Below, one piece after another: positions 46,325 to 55,541 of a DNA stretch of 64,000 nucleotides; the first letter of the stretch is position 1, and every line of letters begins with the position of its first letter. Source of the DNA: Marinilabiliaceae bacterium ANBcel2 (GTDB lineage Bacteria; Bacteroidota; Bacteroidia; Bacteroidales; Marinilabiliaceae). The translations under genes and the position numbers were made by a program. Location: positions 167,566 to 231,565 of the forward strand of contig JARULA010000004.1 of assembly GCA_029688995.1 (NCBI GenBank), given 5' to 3'. The notes under the pieces are model-generated. The model had not been told where the DNA came from. It saw only the letters and a program-made list of their open reading frames with translations, and made no database searches.

Positions 46325-48850
46325 TTAAAACAGATCTCTTAACCTGCGTCCCGTCTCTTCAATCTTCTTTTTTACATCTTCATCCTCGGTCACTCTCTTA
46401 ATAGCATCTTCTACAGCACTACCTGCTTCACGTTTTATTTCATCTCTAATAGCCGATCTAAGAGCCTCGGTATTAACAGAGAGATTTGGATCGGAAACAC
46501 TACCCTTAATATCAATACCAACCATGATATCATCTCCATCAGCAGAAAACGAGCCTCCAAAAAGATCAGCAAATCCACTAAGCTCTTCACGGCTAACAGG
46601 CATTCTCATTGTAAAGTTCATAGTTTGATCAAGAGACTGAGTTCCTTCAATATTAACATTTTTACCAAACATTCTCACATCAAATGGCTCAACAATAACA
46701 TCTCCGTTTTCAATAACAAAATTGACATCTAAATCACTAACTGTTGCAGTGCGATACTTATCATCACCCAATAAACGAGCAAGAGCATCCTGAGATTTAG
46801 TTTCTGACACCTCAACTGCATTTGACCATAATCTTCCATGTCCATTAAAACTATGCAATATGGGATCAAACTCCTCTCCTATCAAACTTCGAAACTTAAG
46901 TTCCGAAGAGACTTGCCCGGTAGCATTTTTTGCAACAGGCATAAGTGAATCAACCATACTAAAAGAGTTTGCAGCTTTATTGATATCCATATTATTAACA
47001 CCCAGGTCAAAATCCATAAAAACCGATGTTGTATCCTGAGTATTGTATTGCCCGTTCATAACAATTCGACCATTTAAAAGCTCTGCACCTACCCCATTCA
47101 TAACCACACGGGAATCTTTTACAACTAAAGAACCCTGAGTATTAGTAATATCCAACTTATCAAAAATCATATAACCAATATTGGTAGTCATAGTAAAATC
47201 AATATTGCCGGGAACCATAACAGTATTTATTACAGCAGGCTCCTGCTCATCCACAACCTCAGGCTCCTCACCTGCAAGAGCCATTAGCTCATTAATATTA
47301 ATTGTTTGTGACCTGTGATCAAGTCTGCCTTTTATAGTTCCTTCATTAAACAGAAAACCCAAATAGTTTTCTAATCGACCAGTTAAACTAAAATCACTGC
47401 TTCCAAAAGTACTCTCAAAAGTTCTTAATTCAAGATATCTCGGAGAAAAGAAAAAATCAGCACTACTTATAGCAAATCCTGAAGGCAAATCACTACTAAT
47501 ATATTCAAAGTCAGCCAACCTAATAGTGCCATTAGCTTCAATATCTTCATACGCCTCATTCTCTATCATATTATAATCACCATCCAAAGTTAAGTCAGCT
47601 GTAATTAAACCTTTAATGTCTATATCATCCATCGGAATAGCATCAGCAAATGAGGCCAAATCAATAGTCCCTTTCATCATTCCCTTATAAACAGCATTTG
47701 AAACAGGAGTTGACAATCTAAATTGAGCATCAAAAGGATTGCTCCCTACAGCAAAATGAAACTGCTTAAGATCAACCACAGTTAAATCGGGCTCCCCACC
47801 CGGATTATTAATTAGCAGTGAAATATTGATATTGTCAATAGACTTTGGCAAGTCGGGATATTGAATTCCACCATTATTTACTGCAAAAACAGCATCAAAG
47901 GCGGGAAGATTATTCTCATCTTCATATATCCCCTTAACAACAGCTTCTATCTCAAAAGAACCTACTGTTTCAAGCTCCTCAAAATCTTTCATAAACTCCT
48001 CAGGAACCAAAGCAAGTAAAGTGCTAAAATCTGTCTGTCGTGCAGCCATCCTCAAATCAAGATCAAGATGATCATCCTCAAGCAAAGCAACACTCCCCTC
48101 CATAAATAAAGGAATACCACTAAAATCTAGTTCATTATCTCTAAATTCAAATATCATATTTGCAAGATCAGCTGCAATATCTGCTCGAAACTCAGCAGGA
48201 ACACCACTTAAATAGTTAACCCCTTCAAAAGCAAAATCAATTTCAGAAATTGAAGTTAAAAGATTAATTGTGGTAGATGACTCTGTTAAATCACCCTGCA
48301 TAGCAATATCAAACCCTTTTAAAGAGGTGCTCATATTCATAACATCATCCCGGTAAAACACTCTTCCACCCTTAACCTCTACCGATTGCAACTGAACATT
48401 AAAAGCAGCAGGTTCAGCAGCACTCTCAGGAATATCCTCTTCGGCAGGAGCATCCATTGGAACAATATCCCAGTTATCAATAGAGTCACTGTTCATTTTT
48501 AAATTTATATAGGGAGCATCAACCAATACAGACTTAACATTAATTGATTCACCTCTTATAGCGCTCATAAGATCAACAGCAACAGCAAAGGTTTTAACAT
48601 TTACCAATGTATCACCCTCAAAAGGGGCATCATTAACAATGGTAAAATCATCCAACCCCATTCTTAAATCAGGAAAGTTTCGTATAAGTGATAAAGAGAA
48701 TCTCTCCCAGGAAACGGTAGCATCAATCTCTTCATTAATAACCTCTTTTACCTTAAGTTCAATTTGCCCTTTAAAGAGAAAAGGCAACAAAAGAATCAGC
48801 AGAAAAAGTCCTGCCAAAACACTAAAGAAAATTTTAAAAAACTTTTTCAT
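46325..48850 (-). CDS. AsmA-family inner-membrane protein
   Basis: An 841-residue protein with an N-terminal membrane anchor (about 3-25, KFFKIFFSVLAGLFLLILLL) and a large periplasmic part. The beginning, with WERFSLSLIRNFPDLRMGLD followed by a run of beta-strand units, is typical of Bacteroidota AsmA-like proteins. The C-terminal 200 residues match the AsmA_2 domain, with DLDVNFVIENGDVIVEPFDV and a closing amphipathic helix. AsmA relatives in Proteobacteria form beta-groove bridges that move phospholipids between membranes; the same role here is inferred. Acidic linker residues (DAPAEEDIPESAAEPAA) lie near position 140. Confidence 0.85.
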   Translation of the reverse strand: MKKFFKIFFSVLAGLFLLILLLPFLFKGQIELKVKEVINEEIDATVSWERFSLSLIRNFPDLRMGLDDFTIVNDAPFEGDTLVNVKTFAVAVDLMSAIRGESINVKSVLVDAPYINLKMNSDSIDNWDIVPMDAPAEEDIPESAAEPAAFNVQLQSVEVKGGRVFYRDDVMNMSTSLKGFDIAMQGDLTESSTTINLLTSISEIDFAFEGVNYLSGVPAEFRADIAADLANMIFEFRDNELDFSGIPLFMEGSVALLEDDHLDLDLRMAARQTDFSTLLALVPEEFMKDFEELETVGSFEIEAVVKGIYEDENNLPAFDAVFAVNNGGIQYPDLPKSIDNINISLLINNPGGEPDLTVVDLKQFHFAVGSNPFDAQFRLSTPVSNAVYKGMMKGTIDLASFADAIPMDDIDIKGLITADLTLDGDYNMIENEAYEDIEANGTIRLADFEYISSDLPSGFAISSADFFFSPRYLELRTFESTFGSSDFSLTGRLENYLGFLFNEGTIKGRLDHRSQTININELMALAGEEPEVVDEQEPAVINTVMVPGNIDFTMTTNIGYMIFDKLDITNTQGSLVVKDSRVVMNGVGAELLNGRIVMNGQYNTQDTTSVFMDFDLGVNNMDINKAANSFSMVDSLMPVAKNATGQVSSELKFRSLIGEEFDPILHSFNGHGRLWSNAVEVSETKSQDALARLLGDDKYRTATVSDLDVNFVIENGDVIVEPFDVRMFGKNVNIEGTQSLDQTMNFTMRMPVSREELSGFADLFGGSFSADGDDIMVGIDIKGSVSDPNLSVNTEALRSAIRDEIKREAGSAVEDAIKRVTEDEDVKKKIEETGRRLRDLF

Positions 48851-49024
48851 TGTATCACGTTTTATAAATAAAAAAAAGTTATAACAATACCTTTTTCCTC
48901 TCCAAATTTAATGAATTCATTTAACTGTTTACAACATCAAGAGCAAAATTCAAAAATAATTACAGTTTATCTATTTTAACCATATTATGTTTATAATAAT
49001 TATACTAGATATTAAAACAAACTA

Positions 49025-50695
49025 TTATAAATTAAGTAACTCTTCGGCACGTATGATAGCGTCATCAATATTGTCCAATACATTCTCTTTACCTATATCA
49101 CTGAATAAATCAGCTTTTAAAAGATCTTTTTTCACCTGCTGGTTAGCGCCCGAAATAATTAATCTGGTGCCCATAAATGCCATTCGCTCGTAAAACTCCT
49201 TTAAAAAATTTATTCCGGTAGCATCAATAAACGGCACATGTCTCATTCTAATGATTAGTACTTTGGGCAGTTGCTTTGAATCTGTAAGAAAGTCTTTAAA
49301 TTTTTGAGAAGCACCAAAAAATAGTGGTCCATTAATTTCGTACAACATAACATTTCGAGGAATATAGACTAACTCCTCTTCAAATACTTTCTCACCCTTA
49401 TTATCTGCATAAGCAAAAAACTCCTTCGCATTCTTTATAGATGTTGCCTCACTCATACGTTTCATAAATATAAAACTTGATAAGATCAATCCTACCTGAA
49501 TAGCCAAAATTAAATCGAAAAAAATTGTAAGAAAAAAAGTAGTTAACAACACTAAAACATCCATTCTATTACTCTTAAGTAAGTCTCTAAAGCTTCTCCA
49601 TTCACTCATGTGATAAGCTACTAAAACCAATATCCCGGCCAAGCATGATAATGGTATCAATTTAGCAATTGGAGCGAATAGCAGCATTATCATTAAAAGA
49701 AACAGAGCATGTATAATACCTGATATAGGAGTTCTTCCACCATTCTTAACATTTGTGGCAGTTCTTGCTATAGCTCCCGTTGCAGGTATTCCACCAAACA
49801 GTCCTGAAAAAATATTTGCTGTTCCCTGAGCTATAAGTTCCATATTTGAACGATGTTTTCCTCCGGTCATACCATCTGCAACTACAGCCGATAGTAATGA
49901 TTCAATAGCTCCCAACAATGCAATAGCAATTGCAGGCCCAATAAGATCTTGAATAGTATCAAAATTAATATTGGGAATTTGCGGCATAGATATTTTGTTG
50001 GGTATTTCGCCAAATTGACTCTCTATGGTCTCAACCGGTAAATTAAAAACATAAACAAGAACTGTACTTAAAACTATAGCCACCAACGAACCTGGTATTT
50101 TTTTACTAACACGATAAAAGTTTAAACCAATAATAACAGTTCCCACCGAAATAGAGAAAGCCACCCAATTAATAGTTTTAACATAGTGCGCGTAGCTTAT
50201 CCATTTATCAACAAAATCGTTGGGGACAGGACCCATTTGTAAGCCAAAAAAATCTTTAATTTGAGTAGAAAAAATAACCACAGCAATACCACTGGTAAAA
50301 CCCACAATCAAAGGATAAGAGATAAATTTTAAATAATTTCCCAGTCGGGCCAACCCAAATCCAATAATAAAAAAACCTGCCATAAAAGTAGCTATAGTAA
50401 GCCCTTCAACGCCATGCTCCTGAACAACTCCATAAACTATTATAATAAAAGCTCCTGTTGGACCACCAATTTGAACACGACTTCCACTCAAAACAGATAT
50501 TACCAATCCGGCTATAATAGCCGTAATCAAACCTTTTTCGGGAGAAACTCCAGAAGCTATAGCAAAAGCTATGGCAAGTGGCAGTGCAACAATTCCGACA
50601 ATAATACCCGATAAAACATCCTTTGTAAGCTGTTTTTTAGTTACACCATCCTTTATAAGCGATATAAACTTAGGAACAAATTCATTAGATTTCAT
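49025..50695 (-). CDS. SulP-family anion transporter with STAS domain
   Basis: A 556-residue membrane protein (start at 50695; 50701 adds two residues). About 10-14 helices fill residues 20-420. Signatures are the N-terminal DVLSGIIVGIVALPLAIAFA, QIGGPTGAFIIIVYG, and GGIPATGAIARTATNVKNGG. The C-terminal STAS domain contains PFIDATGINFLKEF. Members import sulfate, bicarbonate or other anions; substrate is not readable from sequence. It lies 45 bp after the PhzF gene on the same strand, without a clear functional link. Confidence 0.92.
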   Translation of the reverse strand: MKSNEFVPKFISLIKDGVTKKQLTKDVLSGIIVGIVALPLAIAFAIASGVSPEKGLITAIIAGLVISVLSGSRVQIGGPTGAFIIIVYGVVQEHGVEGLTIATFMAGFFIIGFGLARLGNYLKFISYPLIVGFTSGIAVVIFSTQIKDFFGLQMGPVPNDFVDKWISYAHYVKTINWVAFSISVGTVIIGLNFYRVSKKIPGSLVAIVLSTVLVYVFNLPVETIESQFGEIPNKISMPQIPNINFDTIQDLIGPAIAIALLGAIESLLSAVVADGMTGGKHRSNMELIAQGTANIFSGLFGGIPATGAIARTATNVKNGGRTPISGIIHALFLLMIMLLFAPIAKLIPLSCLAGILVLVAYHMSEWRSFRDLLKSNRMDVLVLLTTFFLTIFFDLILAIQVGLILSSFIFMKRMSEATSIKNAKEFFAYADNKGEKVFEEELVYIPRNVMLYEINGPLFFGASQKFKDFLTDSKQLPKVLIIRMRHVPFIDATGINFLKEFYERMAFMGTRLIISGANQQVKKDLLKADLFSDIGKENVLDNIDDAIIRAEELLNL

Positions 50696-50740
50696 TATCA
50701 ATTAAAATTTACTTAAGTAATTAACCTTATAGAGCTTACA

Positions 50741-51544
50741 TTAAAAGATATCTAAATTAGCTTCAAATATTGTAATAGCCTTACCTTTTATCTCGACTCT
50801 ATCATCAATTAATTTCACTTTTAAATTACCTGTTCGTTTGGAACATTGATATGAATCTAACTCTAATTTACCAAGCTTTTGAGACCATAATGGAGTTAAA
50901 GCACAATGAGCAGAGCCTGTTACCGGATCTTCATTTATTCCTGACACAGGAGCAAAACACCTTACAATAAAATCTGCATTAAAAGATTTGCTTTCTGCTG
51001 TTATCATAAGATTTCCCAAACCATGCTTTATCATTGATTCATAAAAAGGTTTTGCATTAACTACATCACTTTCTATTGCAGCAACAGCAACAATCCACTC
51101 ATCAACACTCGAATAGGTTTCTACAGGCTTAAAGCCAACTATCTTTTCAAAATAAGATGGGATATCAATTTTATATAGGGGATATTTAGGAAAATCCATT
51201 ACAATCCAGTCATTATCCTTTCTTATTACTAAATCACCACCTTTTGCTTTAAAATTAATTGCACTATCCCTCTCTATAATTCCAATCTCATATAAAATAT
51301 GTGCACTTGCTAAAGAAGCATGACCACATAACGACACCTCGGTTGTTGGAGTAAAAAACCGAATAATAAAATCATCTCCATTTGGAATAATAAAAGCAGT
51401 TTCTGAGAGATTCATCTCTAAAGCAATACTCTGCATATCATTAGCAGACATCACCTCATCAACCACCATAACACCTGCGGGATTACCCTTAAAGGGCCGG
51501 TCGGTAAATGCATCTACCTGAAAAATCCTTTTCCTATCAATCAT
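50741..51544 (-). CDS. PhzF-family isomerase/epimerase-like protein
   Basis: A 267-residue protein of the diaminopimelate-epimerase fold. The family N-terminus QVDAFTDRPFKGNPAGVMV is present, with the catalytic glutamate in MNLSETAFI and the glycine-rich ISGINEDPVTGSAHCA near residue 210. CGHASLASAH is the other conserved block. In phenazine producers PhzF isomerises trans-2,3-dihydro-3-hydroxyanthranilate; no phenazine genes are here, so this is one of the many family members of unknown substrate. Confidence 0.9.
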   Translation of the reverse strand: MIDRKRIFQVDAFTDRPFKGNPAGVMVVDEVMSANDMQSIALEMNLSETAFIIPNGDDFIIRFFTPTTEVSLCGHASLASAHILYEIGIIERDSAINFKAKGGDLVIRKDNDWIVMDFPKYPLYKIDIPSYFEKIVGFKPVETYSSVDEWIVAVAAIESDVVNAKPFYESMIKHGLGNLMITAESKSFNADFIVRCFAPVSGINEDPVTGSAHCALTPLWSQKLGKLELDSYQCSKRTGNLKVKLIDDRVEIKGKAITIFEANLDIF

Positions 51545-51648
51545 TATATTAATAATTTAAAACAACGGAAAAACAACGATAAAATATCGTAAAGCAACCA
51601 GAAACCAAGATATACAAAAAAAGTAATGACAAAAAATCTAAGATAACC

Positions 51649-51683
51649 AAAAAAGCCCCACAACTCAACAGTTGTAAGGCTTT
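51649..51683 (-). terminator. Terminator of the tRNA-Trp/tRNA-Ser unit
   Basis: On the minus strand AAAGCC pairs with GGCTTT around a second stem ACAACT/AGTTGT, followed by TTTTTGG. It begins 3 bp after the tRNA-Ser gene. Confidence 0.8.
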
Positions 51684-51685
51684 AG

Positions 51686-51773
51686 CGGAGAGGAAGGGAT
51701 TCGAACCCCCGATACGCGGTTAGCGTATACTCGCTTTCCAGGCGAGCCAGTTCAACCACTCCTGCACCTCTCC
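51686..51773 (-). tRNA. tRNA-Ser (GGA)
   Basis: An 88-nt class II tRNA with long variable arm. The acceptor is GGAGAGG/CCTCTCC with discriminator G. The anticodon stem CTCGC/GCGAG encloses the loop CTGGAAA, anticodon GGA. The T loop TTCGAAT is standard. No CCA is encoded. Confidence 0.95.
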
Positions 51774-51783
51774 TTTTTTACTG

Positions 51784-51856
51784 CACGGGAGGAGAGACTC
51801 GAACTCCCGACACCTGGTTTTGGAGACCAGTGCTCTACCAACTGAGCTACACCCGT
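51784..51856 (-). tRNA. tRNA-Trp (CCA)
   Basis: A 73-nt cloverleaf. The anticodon loop CTCCAAA between CTGGT and ACCAG gives anticodon CCA. The acceptor ACGGGTG pairs with CTCCCGT except for a T-T mismatch at the sixth pair. The discriminator is G and the encoded 3' end is CAG, not CCA. It is transcribed ahead of tRNA-Ser, 10 bp away. Confidence 0.92.
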
Positions 51857-52103
51857 AGTAAAATTGTGATTATGCCTGCAAAAATAGAATTTTTCTGATA
51901 CTATATGCAATAATCACCACACTATTTTTTTTATGCTCCATAACCATTTACAAATCAATAGTAACAAAATAAAAACTCTCTTTTAAACATCCTTAACTTG
52001 TCTCTATCTTATTATCTCCCTATTTTTGCTTATTATTGCTGAATTACCCTCGAAACATAAATTCTATTAATTTATATTGAACCCATTAACATAAAATTCA
52101 CCA

Positions 52104-53003
52104 ATGAGAAAATTAAAATCTATTTTATTTATCTTCACTATAATATTAGTGACTTCATGTAGCCCATTGCAACAAATTGCTAATTTAGAAAATGATATAA
52201 AAGAATCATATAACTCAAAAAAATATAACAAAGTTCTCTCTCAATACGAGGAGCTTGAAAAAAAAAGCATTCAACAAGGATTTGAAATAGATAAAAAAAG
52301 CACTCTTACAGCGGGTAAAGCAGCTTTCAAATTAGAGGATTACAACAGAGCAGCAAGATATTTCACATCTATAGAAGAAGGCATTACTGATTATCCCGAC
52401 ATCATATACAAAACCGGTATAAGCTATCAAAAAAGAGATGACACCGGAATGGAGCAGGTACATTGGCACGACTATCTTCCATCACTTAAAGATACAGAGT
52501 ATTACGAAGAGGTTTTGACAAGACTTTTTGCAATTGAAGCCGAGATGGAAAACTATCATGAAGCTAATGAATTATGGAAAATAATGCCATCATCTAATGA
52601 TTCACATATTTTAAAACTTAAGCTCTTAACTAAAGAGGCAACTTCCAACAAAGAAGATGCATTACAATTTGCTACAGAAACATTAAACAAACATGGTAAT
52701 TTAGAACCTCTATTATTCTGGAAAGCAAAATATTATTACAACAAAGCAGAAGATTGGTATCAAAACGAAATGGCAAAATATAATGAAAATCCTGATTATA
52801 CTGCTTATGCTTATTTACGAAGAGAGTTAAGAAAAATTTCAAAAGAGTTTAGAACTGCTCGTGATATTTTTATTGAGTTAAGAGAGATCAACCCAAATAA
52901 TACAAGCTACATCAACTATTTACGTAACACATACAGCAGACTATCCATGAGAGAAGAAGCAGCACAAATGGATAAGCTTCTTCAAGAAGAAAGAAACAAC
53001 TAA
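52104..53003 (+). CDS. TPR-like lipoprotein
   Basis: A 299-residue lipoprotein. Signal MRKLKSILFIFTIILVTSC ends in a lipobox cysteine. The body is alpha-helical and shows tetratricopeptide-like units (for example KYNKVLSQYEELEKK, LEDYNRAARYFTSIEEG and NYHEANELWKIMPSS). The last 70 residues include EFRTARDIFIELREINPNN, another repeat. Such proteins scaffold outer-membrane or periplasmic complexes; no specific partner is evident. It is followed 39 bp later by a nitroreductase gene. Confidence 0.78.
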   Translation: MRKLKSILFIFTIILVTSCSPLQQIANLENDIKESYNSKKYNKVLSQYEELEKKSIQQGFEIDKKSTLTAGKAAFKLEDYNRAARYFTSIEEGITDYPDIIYKTGISYQKRDDTGMEQVHWHDYLPSLKDTEYYEEVLTRLFAIEAEMENYHEANELWKIMPSSNDSHILKLKLLTKEATSNKEDALQFATETLNKHGNLEPLLFWKAKYYYNKAEDWYQNEMAKYNENPDYTAYAYLRRELRKISKEFRTARDIFIELREINPNNTSYINYLRNTYSRLSMREEAAQMDKLLQEERNN

Positions 53004-53042
53004 AATAAAAAATCAGAAAACAGTTTACAAAACTTTATTAAT

Positions 53043-53561
53043 ATGTTAAATCTTATTCGTAAGCGACGCAGCTGTAGAAAATTCACTTCGCAAAATGTTG
53101 AAAAGGAGAAGATTGAAAAATTAATAAAAGCTGCACTTTGGTCACCAACATCCAAAAATAATCGTCCCTGGGAGTTTGTTATTGTTACAGAAAAAGAGAA
53201 GGTTGAAAAACTTTCACAATGTAAACCTCACGGAGCTTCATTTCTATCACAAGCACCATTAGCTATTGTAATATTGGCAGATGAAGAAAAAAGCGATGTA
53301 TGGATTGAAGATTGCTCAATTGCCGCAATATTATTACAAATGACAGCCGAGGAGCTAAATTTAGGTTCTACATGGATTCAAATAAGAAAAAGAATGCATA
53401 ATGAAACTACAACAGCCGAAGAGTTTGTGAAAAATCAATTAAACGTACCTTCGCACTTAAAAGTTGCATCAATTTTAGCTATTGGTTATAAAGAGAAAGA
53501 GAGAGAGCCTTATAGTGAAGATATCTTATTAAAAGAGCGAATTCACTACAATAACTTCTAA
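53043..53561 (+). CDS. Small nitroreductase family protein
   Basis: A 172-residue FMN-binding oxidoreductase of the short nitroreductase subgroup. The N-terminus LIRKRRSCRKFTSQNV carries the basic FMN phosphate-binding motif, and WSPTSKNNRPWEFVIVT is the next contact. AAILLQMTAEELNLGSTWIQ matches the flavin-ring region. The C-terminal VASILAIGYKEKE is typical. The physiological substrate is unknown. It is unrelated in detail to the longer nitroreductase at 30246. Confidence 0.88.
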   Translation: MLNLIRKRRSCRKFTSQNVEKEKIEKLIKAALWSPTSKNNRPWEFVIVTEKEKVEKLSQCKPHGASFLSQAPLAIVILADEEKSDVWIEDCSIAAILLQMTAEELNLGSTWIQIRKRMHNETTTAEEFVKNQLNVPSHLKVASILAIGYKEKEREPYSEDILLKERIHYNNF

Positions 53562-53585
53562 CAAAAAAAAGGAGCATTAAACTAA

Positions 53586-53628
53586 AACACCTTCTTAAAC
53601 TACATTGTTTGCATTTTAAGAAGGTGTT
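53586..53628. terminator. Terminator shared by nitroreductase gene and tRNA-Gly/tRNA-Leu unit
   Basis: A 14-bp perfect stem AACACCTTCTTAAA / TTTAAGAAGGTGTT with a 15-nt loop sits between the convergent nitroreductase gene and the tRNA genes; the minus-strand tail TTAGTTT is T-rich. Confidence 0.82.
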
Positions 53629-53633
53629 GTTTG

Positions 53634-53719
53634 TGCCCAGAACAGGATTTGAACCTGCACGCCGTAAAACCGGCACCAGCCCCTCAAGCTGGCGTGTCTA
53701 CCAATTCCACCATCTGGGC
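53634..53719 (-). tRNA. tRNA-Leu (GAG)
   Basis: An 86-nt class II tRNA. The acceptor GCCCAGA pairs with TCTGGGC and the discriminator is A. Anticodon stem CCAGC/GCTGG encloses TTGAGGG, anticodon GAG. A long variable arm is present. The encoded 3' flank is CAA, so CCA is added after transcription. Confidence 0.95.
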
Positions 53720-53728
53720 AAAAAAAAG

Positions 53729-53801
53729 AGCGAAAGACGGGATTCGAACCCGCGACCCCAACCTTGGCAAGGTTGTGCTCTACCAGCTGAGCTACTTTCG
53801 C
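53729..53801 (-). tRNA. tRNA-Gly (GCC)
   Basis: A 73-nt cloverleaf with acceptor GCGAAAG/CTTTCGC and discriminator T. The anticodon stem CAACC/GGTTG holds the loop TTGCCAA, anticodon GCC. It is 9 bp upstream of tRNA-Leu in the same transcription unit. Confidence 0.95.
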
Positions 53802-53966
53802 GTTTGCGATTGCAAATGTATAAATTTTTACCATTTAGAAAACATTTTTTTATTAAAAAAAAACTAAAGCATATAAGCTCTCTTTTTTTTATGTTTATTT
53901 ACAAAATCAGTTAAACATTTTCATTATTTTTTTTAATTTGCAGGTTAAATAAAAACTAAAGTAGTA

Positions 53967-55424
53967 ATGGCAAATATTTTTGGTATTCAAATAGGAAGTG
54001 ACTTTGTTTCAACAAAAAAGTATGAAGCATTATTAATTAAAGAAGAGAATGACTTTGAAAGGTATAACAAATTGTCAAATTCCGATTTGGTAAAAAGATA
54101 TAATGAGTTACAGGAGTTAATTAATTCAGCAGACTTTAAAAAAGAGGTGACTTTTTTAAAAACAGCAAAATATAAAGAGACTAAGCAGTATCGGCAATTG
54201 ATGCAGTATAAAAAAATGAAAAAATCTGCTGATATTAAAGCTTATCTTAAACACATAAACTCAGGTAATGCCGACAAAATAAACAACATTACCCAAACAG
54301 CCGAATATGCTGAATTTGAAGAGTTAAAACAATATATTAATTCAGCAGCTTTTAACAGTGCAAAAAACAGGAAAGATTATAAACAAAGTGATGCCTATTC
54401 AAAAGAGAAACGATACAAGGAGCTATTAAAAAATCCAGATATCAAGTTTCTAAATAATATACAAAAAAGTAAAGATTTTAAAACTATTCAAAAACTTGAA
54501 AACAGTGAAAGATTAAATGCTTTTAAAGAGCTGCAGGAAACTATCAACTCTGCAGAATTTATTGAGCATAAAACTTTCATGGAAGATAAAAATAGGTTTA
54601 AAAACTCTGAAGAGGCTAGTCTGATTGAGGAATACAATTCACTCAAAAAAAATAGAGATATACGTTGGTATCTGGAAAAACAAAAGAGCAATGCTTTTAA
54701 AGAGATAAGCAAATGGGAACTTGCATTTAAAGATAATTTTGAAGGACTCAAATTAAATCATGATAAGTGGATGACTGGTTACTATTGGGGTAAAGCTTTG
54801 ATGAATGAGAGCTATGCAAACACAGGTGAAGAGCAGATTTTTAAAGATAACAACATAGAGACAACCGATAGTAAATTAACTATTTCAACAAAAGCAGAAC
54901 TGGCCAAAGGTAAAGTATGGGATCCTATACATGGCTTCACAAACAGAGAATTTAACTACACATCGGGCTTAATAAGCACAGGTCAAAGTTTTAGACAGCA
55001 GCAGGGGCGCTTTGAAGCGAAAGTCCGTTTTTCTAATACCTACCCATTTGTTAATGCTTTTTGGATGCTTGGAGAGAAAAAAACTCCTCATATAGATATT
55101 TTTAAAACAACAGATAAAAAAGGAAAAAAAATTGAATGCGGAATTCATATAACCGATAAAAACCACAAGCCGGTAAGTAAAACAAAAATGGTATCGGGAG
55201 CTAAATTCAAAAATAAGTTTTTTATATATTGCCTTGAATGGAACAAAGATAGTCTTATTTGGAAAATCAACGGTAAGGAGGTTCACCGCGAAATCAATCA
55301 CCTACCAAAAGAGCCAATGTATATTTCGCTATGTACCATTTTACCAGAAACACCCTTAGATAAAAACCTACCTGCAAACTTAGATGTAGATTGGGTAAAA
55401 TGCTATAAGCGCATTAAAGGTTAA
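53967..55424 (+). CDS. GH16-fold protein with degenerate active site and three N-terminal repeats
   Basis: A 485-residue protein without signal peptide or membrane segment. Residues 44-250 contain three helical repeats of about 70 residues, marked by INSADF (52), INSAAF (124) and INSAEF (193), each ending in a DIK-type segment (ADIKAYLK, PDIKFLNN, RDIRWYLE). Residues 250-485 match the glycoside hydrolase 16 / laminarinase fold: SGLISTGQSFRQQQGRFEAK, NAFWMLGE and LDVDWVKCYK. The catalytic motif E-I-D-x-x-E is replaced by HIDIFK (375-380), losing both glutamates. It is probably a carbohydrate-binding or structural pseudoenzyme and appears cytoplasmic. Confidence 0.82.
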   Translation: MANIFGIQIGSDFVSTKKYEALLIKEENDFERYNKLSNSDLVKRYNELQELINSADFKKEVTFLKTAKYKETKQYRQLMQYKKMKKSADIKAYLKHINSGNADKINNITQTAEYAEFEELKQYINSAAFNSAKNRKDYKQSDAYSKEKRYKELLKNPDIKFLNNIQKSKDFKTIQKLENSERLNAFKELQETINSAEFIEHKTFMEDKNRFKNSEEASLIEEYNSLKKNRDIRWYLEKQKSNAFKEISKWELAFKDNFEGLKLNHDKWMTGYYWGKALMNESYANTGEEQIFKDNNIETTDSKLTISTKAELAKGKVWDPIHGFTNREFNYTSGLISTGQSFRQQQGRFEAKVRFSNTYPFVNAFWMLGEKKTPHIDIFKTTDKKGKKIECGIHITDKNHKPVSKTKMVSGAKFKNKFFIYCLEWNKDSLIWKINGKEVHREINHLPKEPMYISLCTILPETPLDKNLPANLDVDWVKCYKRIKG

Positions 55425-55541
55425 AAAAATACAAAAGCCAGAGCTTTTGACAACATACTTTTTTATTGAACTTTCCTTTTAAAGTTCTAAAGAATATCTT
55501 ATCAGTTAAGTTACTTTATCTTAGTTAGTTTTAAGACATTT

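Noticed and set aside
53609..53914. Open frames on both strands over 53609-53914
   Set aside because: They run through the tRNA-Leu and tRNA-Gly genes and have no protein-like features.
55431..55449. CAAAAGC-CAGA-GCTTTTG hairpin after the GH16-fold gene
   Set aside because: The stem is short and AT-rich and lacks a T run; it is too weak to call a terminator.
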